A stretch of 54,816 nucleotides of DNA, taken from positions 2,669,984 through 2,724,799 of the forward strand of contig UYJD01000002.1 in NCBI GenBank assembly GCA_900618795.1, given 5' to 3'. The position numbers and the translations under genes were made by a program. Position 1 is the stretch's first letter, and each line of letters starts with the position of its first letter. The DNA is from Cyanodermella asteris (Eukaryota > Ascomycota > Lecanoromycetes > Ostropales > Stictidaceae). Positions 1 through 12,189 of the stretch are shown here, in pieces. The notes under the pieces were generated by a model. That model did not search any database. It was given only the letters and a program-made list of their open reading frames with translations, and was not told the DNA's origin.

Positions 1-10
1 CTTGACGCCG

Positions 11-58
11 ACCTTCACTGGTCGCCTACACAGTCAACCAACCCGTGCCCGCGTTACA
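11..58 (+). repeat. left copy of a 48-bp terminal inverted repeat
   Basis: The 48 bases from 11 to 58 begin ACCTTCACTGGTCGCC and end GCGTTACA. They are an exact reverse complement of the last 48 bases of the window. Identity stops abruptly at 58/59. Ten further bases lie outside it on the left, and the window stops at the outer edge on the right, so the true outer limit and any target-site duplication cannot be seen. It may be the terminal inverted repeat of a large element or a dispersed repeat at which an assembly contig broke. Confidence 0.9.
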
Positions 59-616
59 CATGGATCGGGTATGAATAGAGGCTCAAATGTAGGACTCGAG
101 AGGCACGAGGGTCGATAGACCTGGTGGGTGGGGCCGGACAAGGCATAAACCGGGAGCGTCAGTGTATGAGATGGACAGGGAGCAGGATGCACGATGGGTG
201 TTGTGGTAGATGGAATATATCGGCTGATGTAATGTCTGGCTGGCGGGTACAACGCGCTTGTGGACGGCAGGCTGATCCCGACGATATCCATTGCCATGTA
301 CTTATGGGCGTAGTGCAGCGATCAGAAACGGTTTCAGCAGCCGATGTTTCTGTTCGTGGTTAATGTCGCCGGAGATGCCGTGGTCATGGAGTATCACCGC
401 AAGTCGTGACCGCGCTCCTATATATAGACGCAAGACCGCCAGGGGATTCATCAGAATCCAGTCACTCCATGAAGCGCCGCAGTCCAGATTGGCATCTTTT
501 TGTTTAGACGAAACAGATCGTACAACGATGGCACTTAATCACGCTCGATGCATTCGCAGCTGCCAACCAGTAATGCGTGGTCTTTCGCATGATGACATGC
601 ATTAGGGCGGAAAGTC
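59..616. other. left subterminal non-coding stretch
   Basis: Short open frames run here on both strands, but none resembles a protein family or shows splice-supported continuity. No transposase, recombinase or reverse-transcriptase motif is visible next to the terminal repeat. It is probably the upstream region of the BTB-like gene. Confidence 0.5.
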
Positions 617-757
617 ATGCATCGAACAGTTCATCGTGCATTAGCTGAACAAGACCGACCCCGCCGTATGAGGTGGGCTACTAAAGCTCCGCAAAAATAT
701 AAGGCGCGTACTTCATGTCATGATCCAGAAGTCTTTTACCCATCTCCTCATCTCAAC

Positions 758-1905
758 ATGGATTCTGAAGAGCTTTTGGATTGGGAGGTGGACATCGTTC
801 CGGATGGCAACCTTGTCCTTGTACTCACCAATTTCTCCTGCTATGGCGGTGACGCATTGCAAGCCCTCGATGAAGCATTGCTTTCTAAGGCGAACAAGAC
901 GTCGGATAACACAGAGCCGGTGTGCACCACTGATCCAGATGTCATCCAACGGCCAAAATCAGGCGGGACCGCACGGGAACCTCTCTGGGGTTCCGACAGA
1001 GTTCGAAGCACGACTATATCCCCCGAGCGCGAGTCGCCTTCAGTCCGCGTTCGGATTGCTGCTGATCATTTCAGCCGATTGTCTCCTGTTTTCCGGCTGT
1101 TTCTTAATCCTAGCGGCGACACCGGTAATCTACTTTCCAAGGTGGGACAAGCCAGTCTTGCTCTTCCCGATGATGACGCAGCGGCCATGATCATAATTCT
1201 TCTGATTCTTTTTAACATACCGCAAGAGGTTGCTCGGAAAGTGATTTTGTCGCTGTTGGGTGCGATATGCGTCCTTATCGACAAGTACGAGCTTCAAGGT
1301 CCTCTCAGCCTCCATACCGAGGTCTGGTACAAATCCTTGAGCAAAAGTATCCCGACAAGGACGAGTGAAGAACTCACTACGTGGCTCTGCATTACACACG
1401 TTCTCGGCAACCAGGAAGCTGTCGATCAACTCACCAATGTCGCCAAGCAATATGCTCAACGGCCCTTAGACGTTACGATGTTGCCGATTCCCCAGCGCAT
1501 TTCCGGTGACCATCTATTCCCGCGCTATATATTAATGCATCTTAAGCTGACAGTCGTATAGATTCTATCGAGCTGTTTCGTCTACAAACCCTGTCCGACC
1601 TCAGAGCTGTCTTCACGGATCTAATTGACCAGTACAAAAGCAAGAGACGCACCTGTACAAGTGGCAATTTCGGCTGTGATTGTGTCCAATTAGGCGCTCT
1701 CGAGCTCAATCTATCGCTGTTACCATCGTTTGCCACCGATGATTTTCACGGAGTATCGGTCGACGAAACTATCTCGGAAATCAAACGAATGATTTGGCCC
1801 CGCTACACTAGTGCATCGGGATGGGACAGCTGCAGCCGTAATTGCAGTGCTGTATCTGAGGTGAACCAGAAAATGGAAACGATCATCTGCAGCCTGAACA
1901 AGTGA
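758..1905 (+). CDS. fungal BTB/POZ-like domain protein
   Basis: This two-exon gene has exons 758-1505 and 1562-1905 and would encode about 363 residues. The 56-nt intron starts GTGACC, carries a GCTGAC branch-like site and ends TATAG; splicing restores one frame across the junction (...RIS-DSIELF...). The order matches the large fungal BTB family: a short strand block (DIVPDGNLVLVLTN), a VRVRIAADHFSRLSPVF block like the BTB beta1/alpha1, the helical LPDDDAAAM segment, a LLGAICVLIDKYELQG helix and a Cys-containing C-terminal part (GNFGCDCVQLGALEL). An in-frame ATG at 617 would add 47 residues, but 758 begins just before the first conserved block. In this family the domain serves protein-protein interaction; substrates are unknown. 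It is not recognisable as a specific orthologue. Confidence 0.72.
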
Positions 1906-2753
1906 AAGCAACAACCTCATCCCGGGCACCGGCTCGATTTCGGACAGCATCGTAGGCTACTGATTGCATTCTTTCAGCAGTATCTAATGCCGCTCAGGCG
2001 AGAACCCGCCAGTGTCATTATTTTCGGTAGCGATGGACAAAGCAAGAACACGCTACTTGGCCCAGATTTATAAATCGTGGAATGACCACTTCATGATAGC
2101 CACTACTGGCGAGCCCGCTCCTTGTCCATTTTCGGCATGGTGCGGGATCAGGAAGCAGGCATATGGCTCCCAGTATGCGAAAGAACCATGGGTCCCGGAT
2201 TCAGAGCTTTAGCCAGGCAATCGCACTAGGCGACTATTGCTGTGACGGCTAGCCTGTGCGCCAGTGGTTCTTCCATTATTGGGCTTTGGAGCACCAAAAA
2301 AATTATTTTCTCTCAGACAAGCAAAGGCAGACCAGTTCCTTGCTGGATTACTCAAGAAGGCTCTGAGGTCTAAACGTGGCCTGACGAACATGCGCCTCAG
2401 GCAGAACGGTGGCCAAATTGCAGTCCTCGAATGCCCATCGATCACTGAAGGGACATGCGTTAAGCTTCGTGCGGCGAATGTGGTATCCTCGCGAGGCGAC
2501 GGACAGCTCATGGGCTTCGGCCAACGTTGTGTGAGACCAGTGTCGGGTGCACCTATCAGGAACGAATCAAAATGATAATCGATGCTGTCGTCAAGACGCG
2601 GCTACCGCTCCGAGTATCGCCAGAAGGTTAGATTCAGGTTGAGCTCTAGATAAGGTATAATATGCAGCACCTCGTTCCTATGCTAGGCAACGTGCCTACC
2701 CATCCACATGCTTGGTCTCGTCTCCTTCAGTACTCTGCTTCGCCATTCCCAGC
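1906..2753. other. intergenic region, no recognised gene
   Basis: Two plus-strand open frames (2012-2212, 66 residues; 2264-2575, 103 residues) lie here, but neither has recognisable motifs. The stretch lies between the 3' end of the BTB-like gene and the 3' end of the convergent minus-strand gene, so terminator signals for both should fall here. Confidence 0.4.
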
Positions 2754-4690
2754 TCATCGCATTTGCACCGTAGAAAACATCCGTGACCCTGCATATCCAT
2801 ACGCAATAATGCTTTGAACATCGATATCCTCCTTACCCGGAGGTGCCCAAAGCTTGAAAAGTATATACCGACCCGACCTACGATATCGTCAGTGGAAATC
2901 CACACATTGAAAGGGAAGGAAACTTACACCGGCGGCGAGAATTCCAGAGCAACGCTATGGCTGCTCTGCTTAATGAAGAAATGCGCATGAGGCTTCATCA
3001 CCTGGTCCCCAACCGCACCCGTACCCATATCCGATCGCTTCACCTTATTCGGCACCCATTCGACTTTGCGCGGTCGACTCAGCCTGCTGCCATGCCGTCT
3101 CTCGGCTCGTCTGAGCTGCCGCCCATCTCCAAACAGCGGGTATTCGTCATTCGGCTCCATGCGCATTGAAGGAAGGGCAGCGTTTTCTGCGGCGCGCACA
3201 GCCATTTGTACCTGCACGTCTTCGTCTGACTCTTCAGAATCCGTCTCTTGTTGTGAGGCTCGCACCTCGGCGATATTCCACGCGGCTTGGCCTGGTCTTT
3301 CCACATTGAAAGCGCGCGTCTGATGGAGGCCGTAGTCGCCTCGTCCGTCGCGTCGTGCTCGCAGGTCTGTTGCTGGGGGTCGACTCGGCCCGGTGGTGCG
3401 CTCAGCTTCGTTGGGCTCGGAGTCGTCTGGGTCGTCTGTTGTGGTAATCTGGAAGCCTTGTAGCGATGGAGTGATTGTGTTCTCGGTGCTTGCGGGAGGA
3501 GGGCTTGCCACTCGGCTTGCTTGGGCTACCGTCGAGACGCGTGCGGATCCGCCGTTGGGTTCTATCTGCTGCCATGAGTTGTGCCGTAGGAGTGCCGGGT
3601 TACGGCTGATCAGCTCCCTGAGTCGTGCTTCGGCGCTGTCGGGGTTATCGTAGACCGACTGTTGAGCTGCGTGTGTAATTTCCGGGTCTTCGTGGCCATG
3701 TATCGCTTGGTAGCGATCGTAGATTTCGTGTCGTGGCAATGTGTTGCGCCGTCGGGACTGGACTTCGGCCGTGGAGCGGGTGATCCGCACCAACTCTTCG
3801 AGCTGTTGCCGCATTCGTCTCTCTTCTGAAGATGTGGCAGCCACGCTGGAGCATGGGTCTGGAACAGCTGATTCCTTGACCAGGTCGTAGCGTTCAGTGC
3901 GGAAGTGCAGGTCATCGGCTCTCATGGACACAAAAACAAGACCTTCCTGAAGTCTGCTGGAAAACGAGTGTGAATTCTTGGGGTTCTTGATGACGAGCTT
4001 CGTCAGCGCAAATGGCGCTTCGCCGCGGTGCTTGATTATGATGTTGCACTTGGGCGTCTCCGAGCAATACGTGCTCTCGTTGTCGAGCAGAATGTTCTCC
4101 ACCTGCAAATCACCCTTTTCGTACATTTGGTGCTCGCCACCGTCGCATGTCATGACTTGCATCTGCAGCTTGCCGGGCACAAACCGTCCTCGGTAGCCGT
4201 ATTGCGGAATCTCCATCTGGCTGAGAGGGTCATGGTCCCTCTTCCTGCGTTTCCGCCGCGGTTCGCCATTGTTCTCCTCTGCGTCTCGATCGGCGTCGTC
4301 GGGCATGGGCGGCAGCGGCTCTCGTAATGCTGCATTCAGCGATTCGTTATGCTCTCCAAGTTGGTCGACTGCTTGCTGCACTGTCATGCCCTCGGGGTCG
4401 TGGTCTCCCCGTCGACTCATCCTGTGCCGTGCTAGAGTCGACATGGTTGCTGCTGACCCAACCTCACTCTGCTGGACAACCGGCACTGGTGGTGAGGTGC
4501 GTATATCTTCCGGTAGTGCATGTCCCGTACGATCGTAGTACTCGGTTCTGTCAATATTATTCCGCCGTAGCCTACGTTGCTGACGAGAGGGATCGGAGCG
4601 CCGTTCTCGAGTCGCTCGACTCGACGGGCCTGGCGGAGGATTCGACGTCGGCATATTTGCCGGAACAGAATTCTGATTGTTATCGGTCAT
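2754..4690 (-). CDS. conserved fungal protein, probable split galactose-binding-like jelly roll
   Basis: Exons are 4690-2928 and 2877-2754, joined across a 50-nt intron with a GTAAGT donor, giving about 628 residues. The short last exon adds VSGRYILFKLWAPPGKED and IDVQSIIAYGYAG, which resemble the closing strands of discoidin/APC10-type folds. The opening strands appear at about residues 165-260 (GYRGRFVPGKLQMQVMTCDGG, ESTYCSETPKCNIIIKHRGE, APFALTKLVIKNP, LQEGLVFVSM). Between the halves lie about 300 residues of low-complexity, charged, probably disordered sequence. The N-terminus is also disordered and has a basic cluster (RRKRRKRD) that could be a nuclear signal. The fold assignment is inference from strand pattern; I know no function for the family. 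It is transcribed divergently from AOS1. Confidence 0.78.
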
Positions 4691-5197
4691 AATATAGGAG
4701 CTTGCAGCAGTCCATCAGGGCTTAGTGTTGGGTCGACAAGCTGATACGTGAGCGGCGCCTGATTCACGATTGTGGCACATGAGGCTTTCTCTCGGACGTA
4801 AAGCTTTGTTCCGCTTTCAGGCTACTGTTTCTGAGATCTGCGAGACTCGGTGATCTAGAAGATGGGTGTTAAAAAATGAAGTGACCGTTGTTAGATTCCT
4901 TGTAAGAAACAAGATAGGTGCGAGGCAAGTAGTAGTCGCTGCTGTACCCCGTCAGCTGTGGCTCAGCCCCACCAAAGATGTCGTGGCGGTGTTCTCGCGC
5001 GCAAGCCATAACATGCCTGCCGTCCTTAAGTACTCTTCAGCAACTGCCTTCATCCAAGCTTCACTTCCATTCACGCCCTTCTCGGAATAGCTTCGTTCGG
5101 ACGCCCTTATTGAGCTCATCGAGCTTATCAGATCGCATTTGGTTGTCTTACATCGTTGAATAAATATTCTTCGACAGCCAAGAAGCCACTACAAGTC
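4691..5197. promoter_or_regulatory. divergent promoter region, jelly-roll gene / AOS1
   Basis: About 0.5 kb separates the two divergent start codons, so both promoters must lie here. No clear TATA box or recognisable operator was seen. Confidence 0.5.
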
Positions 5198-6580
5198 ATG
5201 GCCGACAGCGATGCCGTGCCTACAGTGGCTCCTCAAGAACCGCAAGCTCTCACACAAGCGGCGGAGCCCGATATCATCAGTGCAACAGCCCAGCAACTCC
5301 CCACACATTCTGTAGGAGCACCAGCACCAGCACCAGCGCCGACAACGACAACGACAACGACGACTCCATCTACAAACGGAACGCACGTACCGACCATGGC
5401 AGCAAACGGCCAAAGCATCAGTGCAGACGAGATTGCACTCTACGACAGGCAAATCCGTCTTTGGGGCGTCCAGGCACAGGAGAAGATCCGAACTGCGAAT
5501 GTCCTGTTGTTCGGTCTACGCGGATTAGGCAACGAGATCGCCAAGAACTTGGTTCTGTCGGGCATTGGTTCTTTAACTGTGGTTGACGATCAGGTAGTGA
5601 CAGAGGAGGATCTGGGTGCACAGTTTCTCGTCACTCAAGAAGATGTTGGCAAGAGCCGAGTGGAGGCAGCAAAGCCCCAGATTCAGGCCCTTAACCCCCG
5701 CGTCAAAGTTTTTACCAACAGCTCTTCTGTCCTGAGCCTTCTCCAGAATGTTCAGTTCTTCAGCGACTTTACCATCGTCATCGCAACGGACTTGACGGTG
5801 GACACCTTGCAGGCCATCAACTCGGTTTCTCGGTTGTGTGGCAAACCGTTCTATGCCGGTGCATCACATGGTCTCTATGGGTACGTTTTTGCCGACCTCA
5901 TCCACCATACATTCATCATCGAACGTGAGAAGTCCAACATGGCGACAAATATCGGACCCGAGACACTCACGCGGAGCATTATCGGCACGACCACGAAGAA
6001 GGCAGACTCGGGCAAGATCATCGAGCTGGTCACAATGACAGAGCAGTACTCACCCCTGAGTGAAGTCATGGCAGCACTACTTCCAGCCGACCGTGTCAAC
6101 AGCGCTCGGCGCCGGAAACAGATCACGCCGATATTATCCTTGATCAGGGCTTTGTGGCAGTTCCAAATCAACACGGCCAGACCATACCCCGACGAGAACG
6201 CGCGCGAGGACTTGGCAGCCTTCACTACGTTGGTCACGAATTGGCATAAGAATCTGTTCCGGTTGCCAGCAGAGACACTCAAACCGGAGACGATTAGGCA
6301 ATTTGTCCAGGGGGTTGCCTGTGAAATCAGTCCGGTGTGCGCAATGCTGGGTGGAGTGCTCGCTCAAAATGTCATCAATGTTATCGGTCAGAACGAGCAA
6401 CCTATCCAGAATCTCATGATCTGGGACAGCGACGAACTAAGTGGCGAGATATACGCAATGCATCCATTGAGCCCGGTCTTGATGTCTGATTTCGCGGGAC
6501 CTGCAGCATTAGCGATGCCAGTGGCTCCTGCGAATGGACTGGTCACGAATGGGAATGGCACCGTAAATGGGGTTCAGTAG
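5198..6580 (+). CDS. aos1: SUMO-activating enzyme E1 subunit Aos1
   Basis: This 460-residue single-exon protein is of the ThiF/UBA family. After a disordered Pro/Ala/Thr-rich N-terminus, the conserved block opens with DEIALYDRQIRLWGVQAQEK at about residues 77-96. The nucleotide-binding GLRGLGNEIAKNLVLSGIG, VVDDQVVTEEDLGAQF and the C-terminal VCAMLGGVLAQNVINVIGQ helix follow. No catalytic-cysteine domain is present, as expected for the Aos1 half, which pairs with Uba2 to adenylate SUMO in the nucleus. Residues 60-70 are a Thr run encoded by ACN repeats. The ATG at 5198 is the first in frame before the conserved region; the frame continues upstream without an ATG. Confidence 0.93.
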   Translation: MADSDAVPTVAPQEPQALTQAAEPDIISATAQQLPTHSVGAPAPAPAPTTTTTTTTPSTNGTHVPTMAANGQSISADEIALYDRQIRLWGVQAQEKIRTANVLLFGLRGLGNEIAKNLVLSGIGSLTVVDDQVVTEEDLGAQFLVTQEDVGKSRVEAAKPQIQALNPRVKVFTNSSSVLSLLQNVQFFSDFTIVIATDLTVDTLQAINSVSRLCGKPFYAGASHGLYGYVFADLIHHTFIIEREKSNMATNIGPETLTRSIIGTTTKKADSGKIIELVTMTEQYSPLSEVMAALLPADRVNSARRRKQITPILSLIRALWQFQINTARPYPDENAREDLAAFTTLVTNWHKNLFRLPAETLKPETIRQFVQGVACEISPVCAMLGGVLAQNVINVIGQNEQPIQNLMIWDSDELSGEIYAMHPLSPVLMSDFAGPAALAMPVAPANGLVTNGNGTVNGVQ

Positions 6581-8748
6581 GCGCTAGGAAAAGCATTGAG
6601 GGTAATTGGCATTTGTTTAGCGTGGCGTTGGTGGTAGGCTTCTGGATTGTGGAGAAATTACGAACTCTGAGGAACTCCTCGTGGGGAGTATCTGAGAACT
6701 TGGCATTCCATTCGACCATTCGACTTGTACCAATATTGCCTCAAATCACGATGATAGAATCCGTCCTCACCGACCATACGAAGCATCTTGTTCTGGTCCC
6801 CTTTTGGTATTGGATTCATTTTCAAATATGAAGTAAGCGATCAAGCTGGAACATGATATATCGCGTTGACCAAAGACCTCAAAGACGTGTCGAGTATGTT
6901 CGTCTGTTCCAGGTTCGAAATTCTTGCGCTGGCTTGATGTGGCACAGCATGGTATGGAGAGCAAATCGGTATGCTTGCTCCGCGCCACGTGGAATGGCTG
7001 AATTAGGGCGAGAAAGAGGCGCCTCCGACAGCCATTCGCAGCCCACGAAACCAAGTTCGCAGTTCCAGCTCTATTGTGAACAAAGACGTGGAAAGCCACG
7101 ACACGGCAGTCTGGCCGCGGCAGTACAATGAGAAATGGTACCTGATATGCCATTTTATGATCGTTGAGAAGCGGAGGTCAAAGATCGCAAAGCAAGGCGG
7201 GTAGTTGAAGGTCGTTGCGCAAGTCCTAGAATGTTTACTTGCGCTATCATCTTCAAATATACCTTAATGAACACTGCTCTAGGCACGTGTAAGAGGTGAG
7301 GGTAGTATACTTTACGATGAAATGTTAGGGGTTGCCATCCAAGCAGTTGAAGCAGGATATTGAGAGGTTCTCCCAGCCGTATGTGCGCCACGACTTTCGA
7401 TTATGGGCCCTTGACAGCGGCATCAATAGCCTCAGCAGCCACGATCGCTAGCAAGCCCCCGAGAATTGGCGCAAGTGTGCATGCACGATATCCGGTCTCT
7501 TACCATAGTCGCCTGCATGTTGAAACCGGGATGGGGCCACTTTGCTCATCACGTGCACATCGAGATCTGTGTCACTGAGACCGAGTCGGTGTCTCACTGC
7601 GAAACCGCACCGGCAGCGATAAACCTGGTTGGCTGATCGGTGTTGTAGGAGCAGCGGTAATAATGCTGCAATGCGAAACGTAGCGCGGTCGCTCACGGGG
7701 CCGGCGGACGATGCAACGATTGGCTACCGGCGGACCGCACACGGCACAGAGTGGACGGCGTCGTCTCAAGTCGATTTCGAAGCATGGAAAAGGCTCTGGA
7801 AGCGGTCGCCGGGTCGCGTCACAGCTGGGATCAGTGGGAGGGATGCCAGTGGAGCTTTGTCGTGTCCTCGCTGTGGGCAGCGTTGGGTCGGCTGCCACAC
7901 CGAGAGAGATATGAAGGTTGCAGAGCAGCAGGCCAGACGCGTAACGCAGGACAATCCTGACGTGATGTTGTGGATGGTGGAGGTCTGAATAGAGTCGGCT
8001 ACTGCAAGCTGAAGCGATGGTGGTGTGGGAGAACATTTTTAGGCGACGACGGCAAACGCAGCAGTTTGTGTGTGTGCTTCTGTGCTTCTCGCATTGCGCG
8101 CCAAGGACCCGCGCGGGCATCAAGCGATTCAACCGGCGACGCCGCAACTCCGTCCATGCCTCTGCCCGTCTCCATCATTCTGTCCACCGTCGTCCTCCTC
8201 ATCCTGCTTTGAAACCTCTCTTCGCCACACCTCCTCATCCATCGCCCTCTGGCCACCGCCACGGCATTTTTACAACGATCCGGGCTGTGCCTTGTCAGTG
8301 AGCTGGTCACTTCTCCGCCGTCACGTACAGCCCGCCGCAGCCGCCGGCCTCACCATAAGCCGCGAAACCATTGACTGCAACCTCCGCCTTACTCTGCTCA
8401 GCACTGCAGCTCGTTGCGTATCCTACAAGACCTTGTCGCCGTCTGCCCTGGAGTCCTTTCTTCCCAGCTTGAGCCACATCTCGCACCGAGGTCAGAGGCG
8501 GTTTCGGCCTTTGTCCGCCTAGACAAGGGAATCCTTCCACCAGCTTTCATTTCCATACTCAACCGGTCGCCGGTATTTGCTGGCGTTTTCTGTCAGTGAT
8601 CAAACTAATCACATGCTTCTATAATCGCTGGCCTTGCTCCGAAAGATTCCAGGTTCACTCTCAGTTCACTGGGCCTGGCCTTTTCGATTCTCGGCTGGCT
8701 CGAGCTCGCTTTATAATTCAGCTCCTGCACCTACAGTCTTGATTCGCC
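6581..8748. other. 2.2-kb intergenic region and probable STE11 leader
   Basis: No gene is supported. From about 8130 to 8740 the plus strand is strikingly pyrimidine-rich (CT/CCTC tracts), typical of fungal promoters and long 5' leaders, and lies directly upstream of STE11. Several short ORFs in this stretch could act as upstream ORFs if the leader is long; that is inference. Confidence 0.45.
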
Positions 8749-11509
8749 ATGCTTGCCTCAAAGCAGTCCGTAACGGGCATACCTGCGCAGCTGCAGCCTA
8801 CCAGGGACTACACTGGTCTCCCTGGTAGCCGCCGGACGCCCCTCTCGGACACTGCGAACAGAGAACAGTTCGCCAGTCCAACCGAATCGGAATTTTCGGA
8901 ATATTATGACACAAGCGACTCAGTCAAGTCGTGGGATGAGAAGCAGGTTGGAGACTGGTTGAGGTCTATAGGCTGTGCTGCGTATGCGCAGACATTCAAA
9001 GGTGGGTTCACCTTCATTTGGTCAGAACGAACAGTAATTGACATTTACAGACAATAATGTGAACGGCAGCAACCTGATAGAGTGTGACCAGGCGGTACTG
9101 AAAGAGATGGGAATCAAAAAGATTGGTGACAGGGTTCGCATATTCGTCGGCATCAAAGCGCTACGTACGAAATCAGGTTCGAATCAGAAGAAGCGCAACA
9201 GAGAGTCAATAGCGAACTTGGACAGATACACCTCCCTCGATACACCTTCTGCAATCTCACCACACAACACCACATACAGACCCCGCGATCGCTCCATCGG
9301 CAACAGCAAACGTTTTACAACCGCCCTCACTGCCACGTCACTCAACGGCTACGCCTACCCGTCACCCAAAGACGGAGGCCGCGTCGGAGCTAATGGTTAC
9401 TTCAGCCAGCCCGCATCTGCAAAGACTGCCACGGGTCGCCGCCCAGAGACGCCCTCTGGCATGGCAAGCAAGCTGCCACCGGGCACGATTCGGGTCATCT
9501 ACGGCGAACAGACCAAGATGTTGAACATCAAGGAGTGCAAGAACACCGACGACATCATGGCGTCCATGCTTCGCAAGACCATAAACAGGACAGAACAGCA
9601 CATTCGCAACTATTGTATTTGGGTACACGATCCGAGTGCCGAGGAGCTGAACCGATGTCGACGACTGAACGAGAAGGACGTTTTCAAGAACTGTCATGAT
9701 CAGAACAGCTTACTTCGCGGCCGTCTCATCCTCCGAGCGCTCCATGCTGGCGAGCCGAGCGCCGTAGAGATCGAGAGGTCACGTACTTTGGCTGCAGAGG
9801 ATATCAGGAGTGACTATCAAGCTTCCTTCGAGAAGACTTCTGTACGGAACCTGGACAAAGCACAGCGCATGCTGGGAGAGTCCATCGAGACTATGCGTGA
9901 GCCCCACAGCCCAGCTGTTACAAATCACACAGCCATCACCGATGTGAGAAGGCCAATGCTTCCTGCAACGCGTCTGCCAGCATCGCGCCCTACACAGCCT
10001 GCCAGTCAAGCGAAGGAGTTCTCACCTCCCAGACGAACCGACAGCAAGCCGAAGAAACCACTCAACAAATTCATGGGAGCCAGACCGCCATCCGAATTCA
10101 TCAGCTACGACCTCACCAGCTACTTTCCTGACCATGACCAGAAAGCGATCGAGCGTACTGTCAGTATGGCGCAGAGACGAAGTGCTCGTATGAGCAAAGC
10201 GTTGAGCCGGCTCAGTACAGCTAGCAATTTTAGCGTCAAGGATGCTATGAAGGACGCACCGGCAATGCCCAGCATACCTCAAGCTTTCCTCAGCCAAGAT
10301 CCCTTCGCCAACACAGGTGTAGAGGGCAAGGCCGGGCGTCCTCTGAGTGTCTGGCGACAGAGTGTTGCAAGCACAATGTTGCAACCTCTCCGAGAAGAGG
10401 ACTCCAACGACATTGAACCGGATCGCAAGAGCTATGTCAGCTTTGGTGATAGTGCCAGCGAACTCAGTGCAACGCTGGGTGGCAAGAGCACCGACACGGA
10501 TAGCAACGCGACAGCCTTCTTCGATGAAGGAAGCAGCATGAGTGGATCGACTGGTACCGGTCCAAGCACGATGCATGACCAGTATCGTGAGGCTCTCGCT
10601 ACTGACGGAGAAGGACCCGACGAAGAACTCGATGCATTCCTTAGCGGCAACACGTTCGACAAGTTCTCATGGATGCAGGGTGCGCTCATCGGCCAGGGTT
10701 CGTTCGGCTCTGTCTACCTCGCCCTTCATGCCGTCACCGGTGAGTTGATGGCCGTCAAGCAAGTCGAGCTTCCTGGCAAATCTGGCGCCGACCCTGCCCT
10801 CGACAAGCGGAAGGAGAGCATGTTGGCTGCTTTGAAGCGCGAAATCAACCTGCTTTCCGAACTGCAGCACGAGAATATTGTGCAGTACCTTGGTGTCCAG
10901 GCTACGGAGGAGCATTTGAACATTTTCCTGGAATACGTTCCGGGTGGTTCCGTCGCGTCGATGCTGAACAACTATGGTCATCTGCAGGAGCCGTTGATCC
11001 GCAACTTCGTCCGCCAGATCTTGTCTGGTCTGTCGTATCTACACAAACGTGACATCATCCACCGAGACATCAAGGGCGCCAACATCCTGGTCGACAATAA
11101 GGGCAAGGTCAAGATTTCTGATTTTGGCATCAGCAAAAAGGTCGAGCTATCTGCCACTGGAAAGGATAGCAGCACAGGAGCCGGTGGTAACAAGCGTGTC
11201 TCTATGCAAGGCTCCGTATTCTGGATGGCCCCCGAAGTGGTGCGCCAGACCAGCTACACTCGCAAGGCTGATATCTGGAGTATGGGCTGCCTTGTCGTCG
11301 AGATGTTCACTGGCGAGCACCCTTACCCGAAGATGAACCAGATGCAAGCCATCTTCCAGATTGGCGGTAGCAAGAAGCCTGAGATTCCAGAAGTCGCCAG
11401 CTCCGAGGCCAAGGTTTTCCTGGAGCGAACATTTGAGATTGATGAGAACAAGCGACCCGAAGCGGAGGAGTTGAAGAACCTGTCATTCTTGCAATTGGCA
11501 GCGTCATGA
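8749..11509 (+). CDS. ste11: MAPKK kinase, Ste11 family
   Basis: Exons are 8749-9001 and 9051-11509, split by a 49-nt intron (GTGGGT...TTACAG) inside the SAM domain, giving 903 residues. Order: SAM domain at about 60-130 (VKSWDEKQVGDWLRSIG, NGSNLIECDQAVLKEMGIKK); Ras-association-like domain at about 228-320 (GTIRVIYGEQTKMLNIKECK); long Ser/Thr-rich linker; kinase domain from about 622 to the end. The kinase has GQGSFGSV, the lysine in AVKQV, HRDIKGAN, DFGIS and APE, so it should be active. Ste11 kinases phosphorylate the MAPKK of the pheromone/invasive-growth module and in many fungi feed the HOG pathway. The intron placement joins the two SAM halves in frame (TFK-DNNVNGSNL). Confidence 0.96.
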
Positions 11510-12189
11510 GGGGTATCAGCGGGGCCTGATGCTCTTTCGAGTACAAAAGCGAGCTACGGAGGTGTTCTTCTCGGATTTCGTGGCGTCGCATAGCGTGTGG
11601 CGTATGAACATGGGATCAGGGTTTACATGATGGTGTTTGATTTACTTCCAGGCTGAAGTTGATTTACTACATGACCTGATGACGCACGTACGAGTGTATG
11701 CGCATATGAAAAGAATGCAAATGGTGCACAGACAAATACGAAGTCTTATTCTGAGCAGAGTCCCTTTTGTTCGAATTGAGATACCACATTTAAGTAAGGT
11801 TGAGACATGCAAAGCCAGCTGGCTATACAGGTGGTTGTAATAGAAAGTAAAGACGAGCCCATCCGTGACCAGTCAAGTCGAGCCCAAAGTTTGAGCCAAT
11901 CCCGCTTCAGACCATACTTTGGCTGCTTGTTGATCCTCCTGTGTATTGAGTAGCCTCGCAACACACATTGGCTCGGGGCGGAGCGGGGCATTGAGGGCGG
12001 GCGGGGCCGCTTGTGAGCTTCTGCTAGCTGGCCGAGCGCCGCGGGATTGGGCGGTAAAGCTGCCTGGCGGGGCACCACCTCCACCCTTTTTGGGATGCTA
12101 TTATCCTTACACCGCTACGTACCTCCCCCGACATCCTCTGCTGAATCAATCAGAACCTATAGTCCATCGTCCCAAGACTCTTTGCAAAC
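11510..12189. other. intergenic region, STE11 3' / GDI promoter
   Basis: The last 250 bases before the GDI start are GC-rich with a GATTGGG (inverted CCAAT) at about 12035, compatible with a housekeeping promoter. No gene is seen. Confidence 0.45.
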
